From Vallitalea okinawensis (GTDB lineage Bacteria; Bacillota; Clostridia; Lachnospirales; PQDH01), in NCBI RefSeq assembly GCF_002964605.1, contig NZ_PQDH01000004.1, positions 124,001 to 188,000 on the forward strand: a DNA stretch of 64,000 nucleotides, in the 5' to 3' direction. A program made the translations under genes and the position numbers. This document shows, piece by piece, positions 49,914 to 58,540 of the stretch (within the stretch, counting starts at the first letter, position 1; each line of letters begins with the position of its first letter). Under the pieces are notes generated by a model. The model was given only the letters and a program-made list of their open reading frames with translations, had not been told where the DNA came from and ran no database searches.

Positions 49914-51749
49914 GTGTACCTTTTAAGGTCGAATAATATTGAAAATATGAAACATAGAATTAAAAGTAAAATGGTACGGATGCGCATTCGTACTAAATTT
50001 TTACTTGTTTTTTTTGTAGTTATTTTCTTTATTTCAAGTATGGTATTACTTGCCGCAACATACATATCCGATCAAATATTCACTAAGTACTCCATAGAAT
50101 TATCTGAAGAACTTGTTGAACAGATATCCATAAATATTCATAACCGTGCAAATGAAATTGAGGACTTAACTTATTTGATTACACAAAATATACAAATTAA
50201 AGAACTGTTATATTTATGCGAAGAGGGTATTGAAACTTATGAGAAATCCATCCTTCAATCAAAGATGAATTCATTACTAAATAGTAGTGTCTATAACAGT
50301 GGATATATCAATAAGATCATTATCTCTACAACTAATGGGGATTACTTCTGGTGGGAAAAACAATCAGGTGAGACCATTAATGATGGATTAACAGAGGTTG
50401 AAGTGCAAATGTATATGCGTAAAATAGTCGGAAATGGTCTGCCAACAGATAATAGTGCCCTATGGATGGAGTCTCCCATGTTTGAAGATGAGGTGTTTTT
50501 ACTCAGACCAATTATTGATGAAAACAATATCAATAATAACCTTGGTATTATTTTATTTTCCTTCAAAAGTAGTTACTTAAGCGGTGTTAATACAGAAGGT
50601 ATAGTTTTAGATTCTGATAAGATAGCTATTATTGACAATGAGTCAGACCAATTTTTTGAAACAGACTTGGTTAATAGAAGGCTTTATTTAAAATTAATTG
50701 AATCCGGTGAATATAAAAAAGATAAACTTAATCAGATGTTTATTAAAGTTGATGGAGAAGATTATCTTTTAACTGAAGCTTATATTGAAAAGTACGATTG
50801 GAAGATTATGACTATTATTTCGCAAGAACAGCAAAATAATGGAAAAGCATCATTGCAGCTGTTTATTTTTATTGTTGCGATTATAAGTATTATAATAACT
50901 GTTATTATTGCTTTTTATATCTCAGGTAACATTACAAAAAATATTAGTCTACTAGAAAAAAACATAACTAAAGTTGAAGAAGGAGATTTTAATGTCAGAA
51001 TTAAGCCAGTATCTTATGATGAGATAGGATTAATAGGTCTCAGGTTCAATTATATGGTTAATGAAATTCAATCCTTGATTAATCGCCTATATATATCAGA
51101 GGTTGAAAAGCAAAAAATTGAACATGAAGTTTTAAAAGCCCAGATTAATCCACACTTCCTATATAATACTTTAGGATCAATTAAGTGGATGGCTATAAGC
51201 AAAGGACAGGATGATATCGGAGAACTGGTTACCTCATTGATAGAACTATTGAAAGCTTCAATCAAACAAAAAAGTACATATCAAATATTAAGTGAAGAAA
51301 TTGAGTATATCAAATATTATATTTCTATTATTCAATCTAGTCTCGATGGCGTTATTCAAATGAATAATAACATAGAAGAAGGCATTGAAAACTATTATGT
51401 TCTCAATTTCATGTTACAACCAATTGTTGAGAATGCGATTTTTCATGGCTTGGAGCTGAGAAAAGGTAATGCTAGGATTGATTTGTCAGCTTACACTGAA
51501 GAGAATAAATTAGTTATTAAAATATCTGACAATGGAAGAGGAATGAGTGAAGAAAAAATACGAGAGATATTATCTAGCCAATCAGATCATAAATATTCTG
51601 GACTGAATAGTATTGGGGTTAAAAATGTTAATGAACGTCTGAAATTATATTTTGGCAAAACCTATGGACTAAAATATTCAAGCATCAAAGGAGAAGGTAC
51701 GACTGTTAAATTTACCTTACCAATTATGACAATGCCAAAGGAGGATTAA
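49914..51749 (+). CDS. YesM-type sensor histidine kinase (module 2)
   Basis: A membrane kinase of about 611 residues: first helix about 28-50, an outer sensor of about 250 residues, second helix about 315-340, HAMP, then the canonical box AQINPHFLYNTLGSIKW and ATPase motifs LQPIVENAIFHGLELR and SDNGRGMS. The GTG at 49914 has AGGAG 9 bases upstream; the frame extends to a TTG at 49905. It is followed by its regulator after 4 bases and by a binding lipoprotein, an operon of sensing genes. Confidence 0.88.
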   Translation: MYLLRSNNIENMKHRIKSKMVRMRIRTKFLLVFFVVIFFISSMVLLAATYISDQIFTKYSIELSEELVEQISINIHNRANEIEDLTYLITQNIQIKELLYLCEEGIETYEKSILQSKMNSLLNSSVYNSGYINKIIISTTNGDYFWWEKQSGETINDGLTEVEVQMYMRKIVGNGLPTDNSALWMESPMFEDEVFLLRPIIDENNINNNLGIILFSFKSSYLSGVNTEGIVLDSDKIAIIDNESDQFFETDLVNRRLYLKLIESGEYKKDKLNQMFIKVDGEDYLLTEAYIEKYDWKIMTIISQEQQNNGKASLQLFIFIVAIISIIITVIIAFYISGNITKNISLLEKNITKVEEGDFNVRIKPVSYDEIGLIGLRFNYMVNEIQSLINRLYISEVEKQKIEHEVLKAQINPHFLYNTLGSIKWMAISKGQDDIGELVTSLIELLKASIKQKSTYQILSEEIEYIKYYISIIQSSLDGVIQMNNNIEEGIENYYVLNFMLQPIVENAIFHGLELRKGNARIDLSAYTEENKLVIKISDNGRGMSEEKIREILSSQSDHKYSGLNSIGVKNVNERLKLYFGKTYGLKYSSIKGEGTTVKFTLPIMTMPKED

Positions 51750-51753
51750 TTGA

Positions 51754-53304
51754 ATGAAGTTAATGATTGTTGATGATAATAAAATGTTTCGATATGCCTT
51801 TATGCAAACACTTGATTGGAAAGAACAGGGAATCCAATTAATCTTTGAAGCCATGAATGGTCTACATGCCCTCGAGCTTTTAGAAGATCAAGTAGTGGAT
51901 ATTGTTGTTACAGATATGAGTATGCCTGAGATGGATGGCGTTGAATTAATTAAAGTAATCAAGGAGAAATATCCAACCATTAAAATATTGGCTTTAAGTA
52001 ATTTTGATGATTTTACTTTTGTAAAAGAAGCGTTAAAACTTGGTGCAGAGGATTATTTACTCAAGCACGAAATGACACCCACCACACTTCTTGAAGCGAT
52101 AGAAGAGTGTAAAAAACTGGTTATAAGTGATTCTAGTCATAAAGAATCAGTTAATATGCAGCATAAATATTTGGAGATCGATAGTTTCACAGGTAAAATG
52201 TTACATGGTCAATTAGGAGTGGAAGAAATGCAGATCGGTCTCTACATGTATACAACCCATAAGTACATCAAAAATGTTATCCTAATAACAATTGAATTAA
52301 TAGGAAGCAATCATGATCAATATACCTATCGGGAGTGGCTTCAAAAAAATATAAATGATAATTATTTAATCTTAAAAGCTAATATCACAAAAACCACTCA
52401 TGCTATTATTCTTAATTATCATCATGTCAGCAGTGAACAAAAAATAATGAGTCATATGAGAGAATTTGTAAACAGACTGTCGACTGCATCAAAAACAGTT
52501 GATTTTGAAACGACTATTGCAGTTAGTGGTATTGGTCGGGGATTAAAAAGTATACCAATACTATATGCTCAAGTTCAACTTACAAGGGATGCGATGATTT
52601 ATAGCAATAGATCAGTTTTATTTTATGATCCTTCTATGAGAACACTTGCTGATATTAGTGAGCCAAGTAGTTTGATTGGTAATATGGTCTACCAGGAAAG
52701 TATGATGAAGGATCAACCCAATTTCATTCAAGAAATCTCTAAAATCTTTAATAAAATCAAGGATAATCCAATTGATAGATTAAGCTTGGATAAGGTCATG
52801 TTTGAGATGAGCACCATTATACTTCGATTAGCTAAAATACATGATGTTAATATTTTTGATGTCATAGGTGATAATAAAAATTTATACAGCCTAATGTGTG
52901 AAAAGAACTGCATAAAAGATAAAGAAGCAATAATGAGTCAGATTATAGATCAAATTTATAATAAGGCGAGTAATTATAACAATATTTTAAATACAGATGT
53001 TAGGGAGATAATGAAATATGTAGACGAAAATTATTGCAGTGATTTGAATCTAGCTTCTATAGCAGAGGTATTTAGTTTTAATGCAAATTATTTATCATCA
53101 CTCTTTAAACAGGAAACAGGTATGAATATGACAGACTATATAAAGACTGTAAGAGTTAGACATGCTAAAGCATTTATTTTAGAAAGAAAATACAAGACTT
53201 ATGAGATTGCCAAAATGTCTGGGTTTAAAAATACTTCCTATTTTTGTACTGTCTTTAAAGAAGTCACAAGTATGAGTCCTAAAGAATTTAAAGATAACAA
53301 TTGA
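51754..53304 (+). CDS. YesN-type response regulator, AraC family (module 2)
   Basis: A regulator of 516 residues: receiver (MIVDDNKMFR, VVTDMSMPEMDG with phospho-Asp, LSNFDDF, YLLKHE), a long middle region (about 135-405) of the kind found in large YesN proteins, and an AraC double helix-turn-helix at the end (FSFNANYLSSLFKQETGMNM; FKEVTSMSPKEFK). It likely controls the transporter genes and glycosidase downstream. SD AGGAGG precedes the ATG. Confidence 0.9.
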   Translation: MKLMIVDDNKMFRYAFMQTLDWKEQGIQLIFEAMNGLHALELLEDQVVDIVVTDMSMPEMDGVELIKVIKEKYPTIKILALSNFDDFTFVKEALKLGAEDYLLKHEMTPTTLLEAIEECKKLVISDSSHKESVNMQHKYLEIDSFTGKMLHGQLGVEEMQIGLYMYTTHKYIKNVILITIELIGSNHDQYTYREWLQKNINDNYLILKANITKTTHAIILNYHHVSSEQKIMSHMREFVNRLSTASKTVDFETTIAVSGIGRGLKSIPILYAQVQLTRDAMIYSNRSVLFYDPSMRTLADISEPSSLIGNMVYQESMMKDQPNFIQEISKIFNKIKDNPIDRLSLDKVMFEMSTIILRLAKIHDVNIFDVIGDNKNLYSLMCEKNCIKDKEAIMSQIIDQIYNKASNYNNILNTDVREIMKYVDENYCSDLNLASIAEVFSFNANYLSSLFKQETGMNMTDYIKTVRVRHAKAFILERKYKTYEIAKMSGFKNTSYFCTVFKEVTSMSPKEFKDNN

Positions 53305-53318
53305 CGGGAGTGATGAGA

Positions 53319-54632
53319 ATGAAAAAAATTGCTTTATTGTTGGTATTAGGTTTTTTACTAACGGGGTGCTATGGATTAGACAGTTCAAAGCAACTTGTTG
53401 TTAGAAATATGACTACAAATGAAGAAGAACATCAAATACCAATTAGAATTAGCTTGATGCATAGCTTTACAGATTATGGTGGTTTGCAGTGGGTTATTAA
53501 GACAACACAAGCTTATACTCAGCATCATCCCGAAGTCGAATTTGATATTTATAGCGTAACCCCTGAGAATTATGATAGTGTGTTACAGCAACATTTTGCA
53601 TCTGGTACCATGCCTGATCTTTATTACTTAAGCAATATTTTTGATAACATTACTTACATAGAAAAGGATTTTGCTATAAACTTAACCCATGAACCATTTA
53701 TGAGACATAATTTTGTTGTTGGCTCTTTAAAAGGAGTAGAGTATAGGGATCAGATATGGGCGGTTCCCATCGATTGGAATGGATATGGCGTCATTTACAA
53801 CAAGGATGTTTTCAAGTATGCAGGGATTGATAGGATTCCGAGTACTTATTCAGAACTTATAGAGACTTGTGAGAAATTACAAGATACGGTTTATACACCT
53901 ATTGCAGCAGGATTTAATGACAATTATACTATGATGAATGATATACAAGTTGATCTAAGCCAAAGTAGTTATTATAATAATACAGATTGGCGAATTAGTA
54001 TTGAAAAAAATTTATACATGTGGCAAGATAATTTTTTTAAGTTAAGTGATGCTTTAGAAAGGTTTGCACAGCGTTTGAATTATTATAACCCTGATATGTT
54101 TGAAACATCTTGGTATGAAGCAACTCGAATGGTAGCTAATGGAGAGGCAGCTATGATCATGGGAGATTTTAAGGCTATAGATACCATAAGATCTCATAAT
54201 GAGCATGCTAATCTAGGTATGTTTATGTATCCATGGAGTGATGATATAAGTAAGAATAATTTTCCAATTAAAACTATGGGAGGCCTAGTAGCTAATAATC
54301 AATCAGATAATAAAACATACTTACTCGATATAATGGAGCATTTCTCTACTATTGAAGTTGGTAATCTAACACAAAAATATAAAAAAACCATTTCAGTAGT
54401 AGCTGGGGTCGATGAAGCTATAGATCCTGCATATAATGAGTTAATTGTCTTTATGGATTTAGGTAGGAAGTCTGATTTCAGTAAGTTCACATCAAAATTT
54501 AAAAGAGAAGAGCTTAATGATATTTTTAATGAAGAACTGATACGTTTTATATATGATGAGGAGCACAATGTTGAAGCCACAGTTAAACAACTGGATGTGG
54601 AATCACAGAAACTCATTGGAAATCTTGAATAA
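53319..54632 (+). CDS. solute-binding lipoprotein encoded with the YesM/YesN pair
   Basis: A lipoprotein of 437 residues (lipobox LLTGC) with a family-1 solute-binding fold: SLMHSFTDYGGLQWV, FDIYSVTPENYDSVLQQHFASG and YRDQIWAVPIDWNGYGVIYNK style sugar-binding text. It begins 14 bases after the regulator stop, in the sensor operon rather than with the permeases, and it differs from the module's own LplA-type protein at 56870. It may therefore bind ligand and signal to the kinase; transport is the alternative. The ATG at 53319 has GGGAG 8 bases upstream. Confidence 0.83.
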   Translation: MKKIALLLVLGFLLTGCYGLDSSKQLVVRNMTTNEEEHQIPIRISLMHSFTDYGGLQWVIKTTQAYTQHHPEVEFDIYSVTPENYDSVLQQHFASGTMPDLYYLSNIFDNITYIEKDFAINLTHEPFMRHNFVVGSLKGVEYRDQIWAVPIDWNGYGVIYNKDVFKYAGIDRIPSTYSELIETCEKLQDTVYTPIAAGFNDNYTMMNDIQVDLSQSSYYNNTDWRISIEKNLYMWQDNFFKLSDALERFAQRLNYYNPDMFETSWYEATRMVANGEAAMIMGDFKAIDTIRSHNEHANLGMFMYPWSDDISKNNFPIKTMGGLVANNQSDNKTYLLDIMEHFSTIEVGNLTQKYKKTISVVAGVDEAIDPAYNELIVFMDLGRKSDFSKFTSKFKREELNDIFNEELIRFIYDEEHNVEATVKQLDVESQKLIGNLE

Positions 54633-54660
54633 AAGAACCGTTTATAGAGTTTTTTCTTTA

Positions 54661-54770
54661 TAGAATAGGAAAGTTTGTATTTTGCTTATAATGAGGCATC
54701 TAACCTCATTACTTTTGATCCATTTTGCTATTTAAAATGGTCAAGCAAGATACCATACTTTCCTATTCTA
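54661..54770 (+). repeat. long imperfect inverted repeat with two inner hairpins
   Basis: TAGAATAGGAAAGT at 54661-54674 is complementary to the end of the element (to 54770), and TTGCTT pairs with AAGCAA further in. Inside are two perfect 7-bp hairpins, AATGAGG/CCTCATT (54690-54710) and CCATTTT/AAAATGG (54720-54740). As RNA it would form a three-way junction; as DNA, a cruciform. It lies in the 269-base gap between the lipoprotein and permease genes. Confidence 0.6.
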
Positions 54771-54901
54771 GTTTAGGCGTGGCTTTAACCACTTCTGTAC
54801 TGTGAATATTATAATAAATATGAGATTTATTGAATGTTTCCTCGATTTACTAATGCTAAAATAAATATAAGATGTGAATAGCTGATAGGAGGGGTGAAAT
54901 A

Positions 54902-55864
54902 ATGAATACAAAAATAATGAAAACTAACGTATCTACTAAGAAAAATAGAGGTCAGTTTCTAAGGACTCTTAAAAAGAATAAATTATTAATAATCATGTGT
55001 TTACCAGCAATCCTATTCTTTTTGATTTTTTCATATTTACCGATGCCAGGCTTATACTTGGCGTTTATAAGGTTTAATTATGCACAAGGTATTTTTAACA
55101 GTCCTTTTGTGGGGTTAGAAAATTTTAGATTTCTTATTCTATCTGGAAAACTATGGGAGTTAACTAAAAATACAGTTCTTTATAATGCAGCCTTTATCTT
55201 GATAGGAAGTTCGTTACAGGTATGTGTTGCTGTATTGCTTAATGAAATAGCCAACAAGAGATTTAAGAAATTTTCACAAACAATCATGTTTTTACCACAC
55301 TTCATATCTTTTGTTTTAGTTGGACTGTTTGCTTATAATATTTTGAGTTTTGATTTTGGCGTTTTAAATACCTTTTTAAGAAGTGTTGGTCTTGAGCCAG
55401 TAAAGGCTTATTCAACACCAGAAGTATGGCCAATAATTATTGTTGTGACACATTTATGGAAATCCACAGGTTATGGCTCGATCATCTATTTTGCTACAAT
55501 TATGGGTATTGATCCACAGATTATAGAGGCATCGCAAATAGATGGAGCTAATGTATTTCAAAAGATTAGATTTATTATTTTACCAAGTATTAGACCGACA
55601 TTTGTTATCTTGTTGTTATTCTCAATAGGAAGTATTCTAAGAGGTAATTTCCAATTATTCTATAACATGGTTGGATCCAGTAACTCCATGTTATTTGAAA
55701 CAACTGATATTATTGAAACATTTGTCTTTAGAGCACTGATTAACAACTTTAATTTCTCGCTTGGTAGTGCGGTGAGTTTATATCAATCTGTCTTTGGTTT
55801 TGCCTTAATTATGGTTTCTAATTGGGTTGTTAGAAGAATTGAACCGGATTACGCATTATTCTAG
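54902..55864 (+). CDS. ABC transporter permease, LplB type (module 2)
   Basis: A permease of 320 residues with six helices: MCLPAILFFLIFSYLPMPGLYLAF at helix 1 and the EAA motif EASQIDGANVFQKIRFIILP (about 220). A basic cytoplasmic head (about 1-28) precedes helix 1. It partners the next permease; no ATPase gene is nearby, so a shared one is expected. SD AGGAGGGG precedes the ATG. Confidence 0.9.
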   Translation: MNTKIMKTNVSTKKNRGQFLRTLKKNKLLIIMCLPAILFFLIFSYLPMPGLYLAFIRFNYAQGIFNSPFVGLENFRFLILSGKLWELTKNTVLYNAAFILIGSSLQVCVAVLLNEIANKRFKKFSQTIMFLPHFISFVLVGLFAYNILSFDFGVLNTFLRSVGLEPVKAYSTPEVWPIIIVVTHLWKSTGYGSIIYFATIMGIDPQIIEASQIDGANVFQKIRFIILPSIRPTFVILLLFSIGSILRGNFQLFYNMVGSSNSMLFETTDIIETFVFRALINNFNFSLGSAVSLYQSVFGFALIMVSNWVVRRIEPDYALF

Positions 55865-55880
55865 GGAGGAACGAGTGACT

Positions 55881-56792
55881 ATGATTGAAAAGAATAATAA
55901 ATTAAGTTCTAAAAAAGACTCAGGAAAAGTTATTATGACTGCCGTAAGCTATGTCTTTATAACATTCTTTACATTAGCTTGTTTATTACCATTTATATTG
56001 ATGTTATCATCTTCATTAACATCAGAAAAATCGGTGATTATCAATGGATTTAATCTATGGCCAAAGGAATTCAGTACATTAGCATATAAGATTATCTTTG
56101 AAAATCCTAAAGATATTCTGGGTGGTTATATTGTAACAATACTTCTAACAACAATAGGGACAGCGTTAGGGCTATGGATCATTTCAATGACAGGTTATGC
56201 CTTACAGAGAAAAGATTTTGCTTGGAGAAATAAAATCACCTATTTTTTCTACTTCACTACTTTATTCTCAGGCGGTTTAGTACCATACTATTTGTTAATG
56301 ACTAAATACCTAGGTTTAAAAGATAACTACTTAGCTATATTATTACCAGGTCTTATGAGTCCTTGGCTAATTATATTGATGAGAAATTTTATGAAATCCA
56401 TACCTCATTCCATTACAGAATCAGCTAAAATTGATGGAGCCAATGATTTTCAAATCTATACAAAGCTCATTATGCCATTGGCAAAACCTGCACTTGCAAC
56501 GATTGGATTGTTTTTAGCTTTGCAATATTGGAATGAGTGGTATAATGCAATGTTGTTCTTATCACCAAATGTAGAGCATAGACCACTTCAATTATATTTA
56601 TATAATGTTGTAACACAGGCTGAATCAATTAAGAACTCAGCTGCTAATTCTAATGTACCACCACAGGATATGCCTAACGAGACAATAAAGATGGCTGTTG
56701 GTATTATTGCAACAGGGCCTGTGATTATTTTCTATCCCTTTGTACAAAAATACTTTATTCAGGGTATTACTATTGGCGCTGTAAAAGGGTAG
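55881..56792 (+). CDS. ABC transporter permease, LplC/YtcP type (module 2)
   Basis: A permease of about 303 residues with six helices: LACLLPFILMLSSSLTSEKS, LFSGGLVPYYLLMTKYLGLKDN, the EAA motif TESAKIDGANDFQIYTKLIMP and the end FVQKYFIQGITIGAVKG. The start could be the ATG at 55881 (11 bases after GGAGG) or the GTG at 55875 (5 bases); the longest frame from 55827 overlaps the upstream gene and is unlikely. It forms the channel with the preceding LplB-type protein. Confidence 0.9.
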   Translation: MIEKNNKLSSKKDSGKVIMTAVSYVFITFFTLACLLPFILMLSSSLTSEKSVIINGFNLWPKEFSTLAYKIIFENPKDILGGYIVTILLTTIGTALGLWIISMTGYALQRKDFAWRNKITYFFYFTTLFSGGLVPYYLLMTKYLGLKDNYLAILLPGLMSPWLIILMRNFMKSIPHSITESAKIDGANDFQIYTKLIMPLAKPALATIGLFLALQYWNEWYNAMLFLSPNVEHRPLQLYLYNVVTQAESIKNSAANSNVPPQDMPNETIKMAVGIIATGPVIIFYPFVQKYFIQGITIGAVKG

Positions 56793-56869
56793 AAAAATTA
56801 TATAATCGAATTATAAAATAAGAATATATTTTGTAATTAACAATCAAGAGTATAAGGGGGAGTTAGTTA

Positions 56870-58468
56870 ATGAAAACACGTTTCAAATTATTAGCATTAC
56901 TCATGGTCCTAGTCTTAATTATGGGGATTACCGGATGCGTAAAAAGTGGGGAGACATCAGGAACTCAAGGTCAGATGACGGAGGAGAATAAGTCAGGTGA
57001 CATTAGTAAAACAGATTCAACAGAAGATGGTGAGGAATTGGAATTTGTTGAATTAACCTTCTTAATGATGGGGAACGTACCTACAAATGGGCAATTGGAA
57101 CTTGCAATGGCAGAATGGAATAAGATTCTTGAAGAAGAAATCAATGCTCACCTCAAGATTGAGTGGGTTGAATGGGCAGATTGGTTAACAAAATATAATC
57201 TTTTAATGGCTTCTGGTGAACCAATAGATTTGATTACTTCCGGTGACTGGTTAGATATGTGGCCAAACGCACAAAAAGGTGCATTTATGCCACTTGATGA
57301 CTTACTACAATATGCGCCATTGACTTCTGCAGACATAACAGCAGAAGAATGGGAAACGTGTAAACTTGACGATACAACTTACTTTTTTCCAGAGCAAAAT
57401 TATACCCAGTATGTTAACCATGGTTTCTATTATAGAGGCGATTGGGCTAAAGAGTTCGGTATAGACAAAGTTACTGACTATGAATCATTTGGTCAATACC
57501 TTCAAGGTGTTGCTGACAACAAAGAAGGTGTAGTACCTTGGGATGCAAATGGCTCAAAGTTTGACTTATATGATGGATGGATTATTTCAGAAACAGATTC
57601 ACTTGAGCTATTGATGGTGCCTACTGGATACCATAAAGCTGTTTGGGCTGAATCAAAAGAAAATAAGTATACAGCCTATAGTCCAATCTTTAACGACACC
57701 TTTATGGAATTTGCGAAAACAATGCAAGAGTGGGGTGATGCTGGCTACTGGAGAGAAGATGTTCTTAACTTCAAAGGTGATACAAGAGAGCTATTTAAAG
57801 CAGGCCAATCCGGTGCTGATCAACACCACACGCAGACTTATAGAGGTCTTAGATGGGAAATGGATAATCTCATTCCAGGTTCAGAAATTGGTTTCTATCC
57901 ATTTGGCTCTACAAGAAAGAACTTAACACAATTATCAATTATCCATGGTGCTACTGCTATAGGTGCAAACAGCCAGAACCCAGAAAGAGCAGTTATGGCT
58001 TATGAAATCTTAAGACAGAATGAAGAGTTCTATAGATTATTTGTTTACGGTAGAGAAGGTGTTCAATATGAGATCGTTGATGGTGTAAAAACACGTCCAG
58101 AAGGTTACAACGATGCAGATCATGAATTCTATACAGATTTTTGGTCAGGTCGAGAAGATAAATTTGAATTACCAACTGATACTGAATATGCAGGAATCTA
58201 TGATTTATGGGCAGAATTTGACAGCTATGCTATTCCAGATCCATACTCAAGATTCATCTTTGACAGAACACCAGTTGAAGCAGAGCTTGCTGCAATCTCT
58301 GATGTAACAAGTGCACTTGGTCCAGCCATTACTTATGGTAAAACTGGTGACCCAGAAGCGGCAGTAGTAGAATACAGAGAAAAGCTTAAAAAGGCTGGTA
58401 TCGATAAGGTTTTAGAAGAAGTTCAAAGACAACTTGATGACTACAAGGTAATGGTAGAAGGTAAATAG
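56870..58468 (+). CDS. extracellular oligosaccharide-binding lipoprotein, LplA type (module 2)
   Basis: A lipoprotein of 532 residues with lipobox ITGC (Cys about 23), a Thr/Ser/Glu-rich linker and an LplA-type binding domain rich in Trp (WVEWADWLTKYNLLMASGEP; GDWLDMWPNAQKGAF; GLRWEMDN), as expected for stacking on sugar rings. It serves the two permeases just upstream. SD GGGGGAG precedes the ATG. A 12-bp hairpin lies between it and the GH2 gene. Confidence 0.9.
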   Translation: MKTRFKLLALLMVLVLIMGITGCVKSGETSGTQGQMTEENKSGDISKTDSTEDGEELEFVELTFLMMGNVPTNGQLELAMAEWNKILEEEINAHLKIEWVEWADWLTKYNLLMASGEPIDLITSGDWLDMWPNAQKGAFMPLDDLLQYAPLTSADITAEEWETCKLDDTTYFFPEQNYTQYVNHGFYYRGDWAKEFGIDKVTDYESFGQYLQGVADNKEGVVPWDANGSKFDLYDGWIISETDSLELLMVPTGYHKAVWAESKENKYTAYSPIFNDTFMEFAKTMQEWGDAGYWREDVLNFKGDTRELFKAGQSGADQHHTQTYRGLRWEMDNLIPGSEIGFYPFGSTRKNLTQLSIIHGATAIGANSQNPERAVMAYEILRQNEEFYRLFVYGREGVQYEIVDGVKTRPEGYNDADHEFYTDFWSGREDKFELPTDTEYAGIYDLWAEFDSYAIPDPYSRFIFDRTPVEAELAAISDVTSALGPAITYGKTGDPEAAVVEYREKLKKAGIDKVLEEVQRQLDDYKVMVEGK

Positions 58469-58488
58469 TATTAAAAACGCATTTTATC

Positions 58489-58518
58489 GGGAGTGGTGAG
58501 GTACTCATCGCTCCCATT
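58489..58518 (+). terminator. hairpin between the lplA-type and GH2 genes
   Basis: A 12-bp stem with two G-U pairs (58489-58500 with 58504-58515) and a 3-base loop is followed by only a weak T tail. It may stabilise the upstream message or act as a leaky terminator, giving less glycosidase than binding protein. Confidence 0.55.
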
Positions 58519-58540
58519 TCTAGTTTTGGAGGTTGTGTCA

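Noticed and set aside
54661-54770. Calling the inverted repeat a plain terminator
   Set aside because: It lacks a T run and has two inner hairpins, so it is listed as an unexplained structured element instead.
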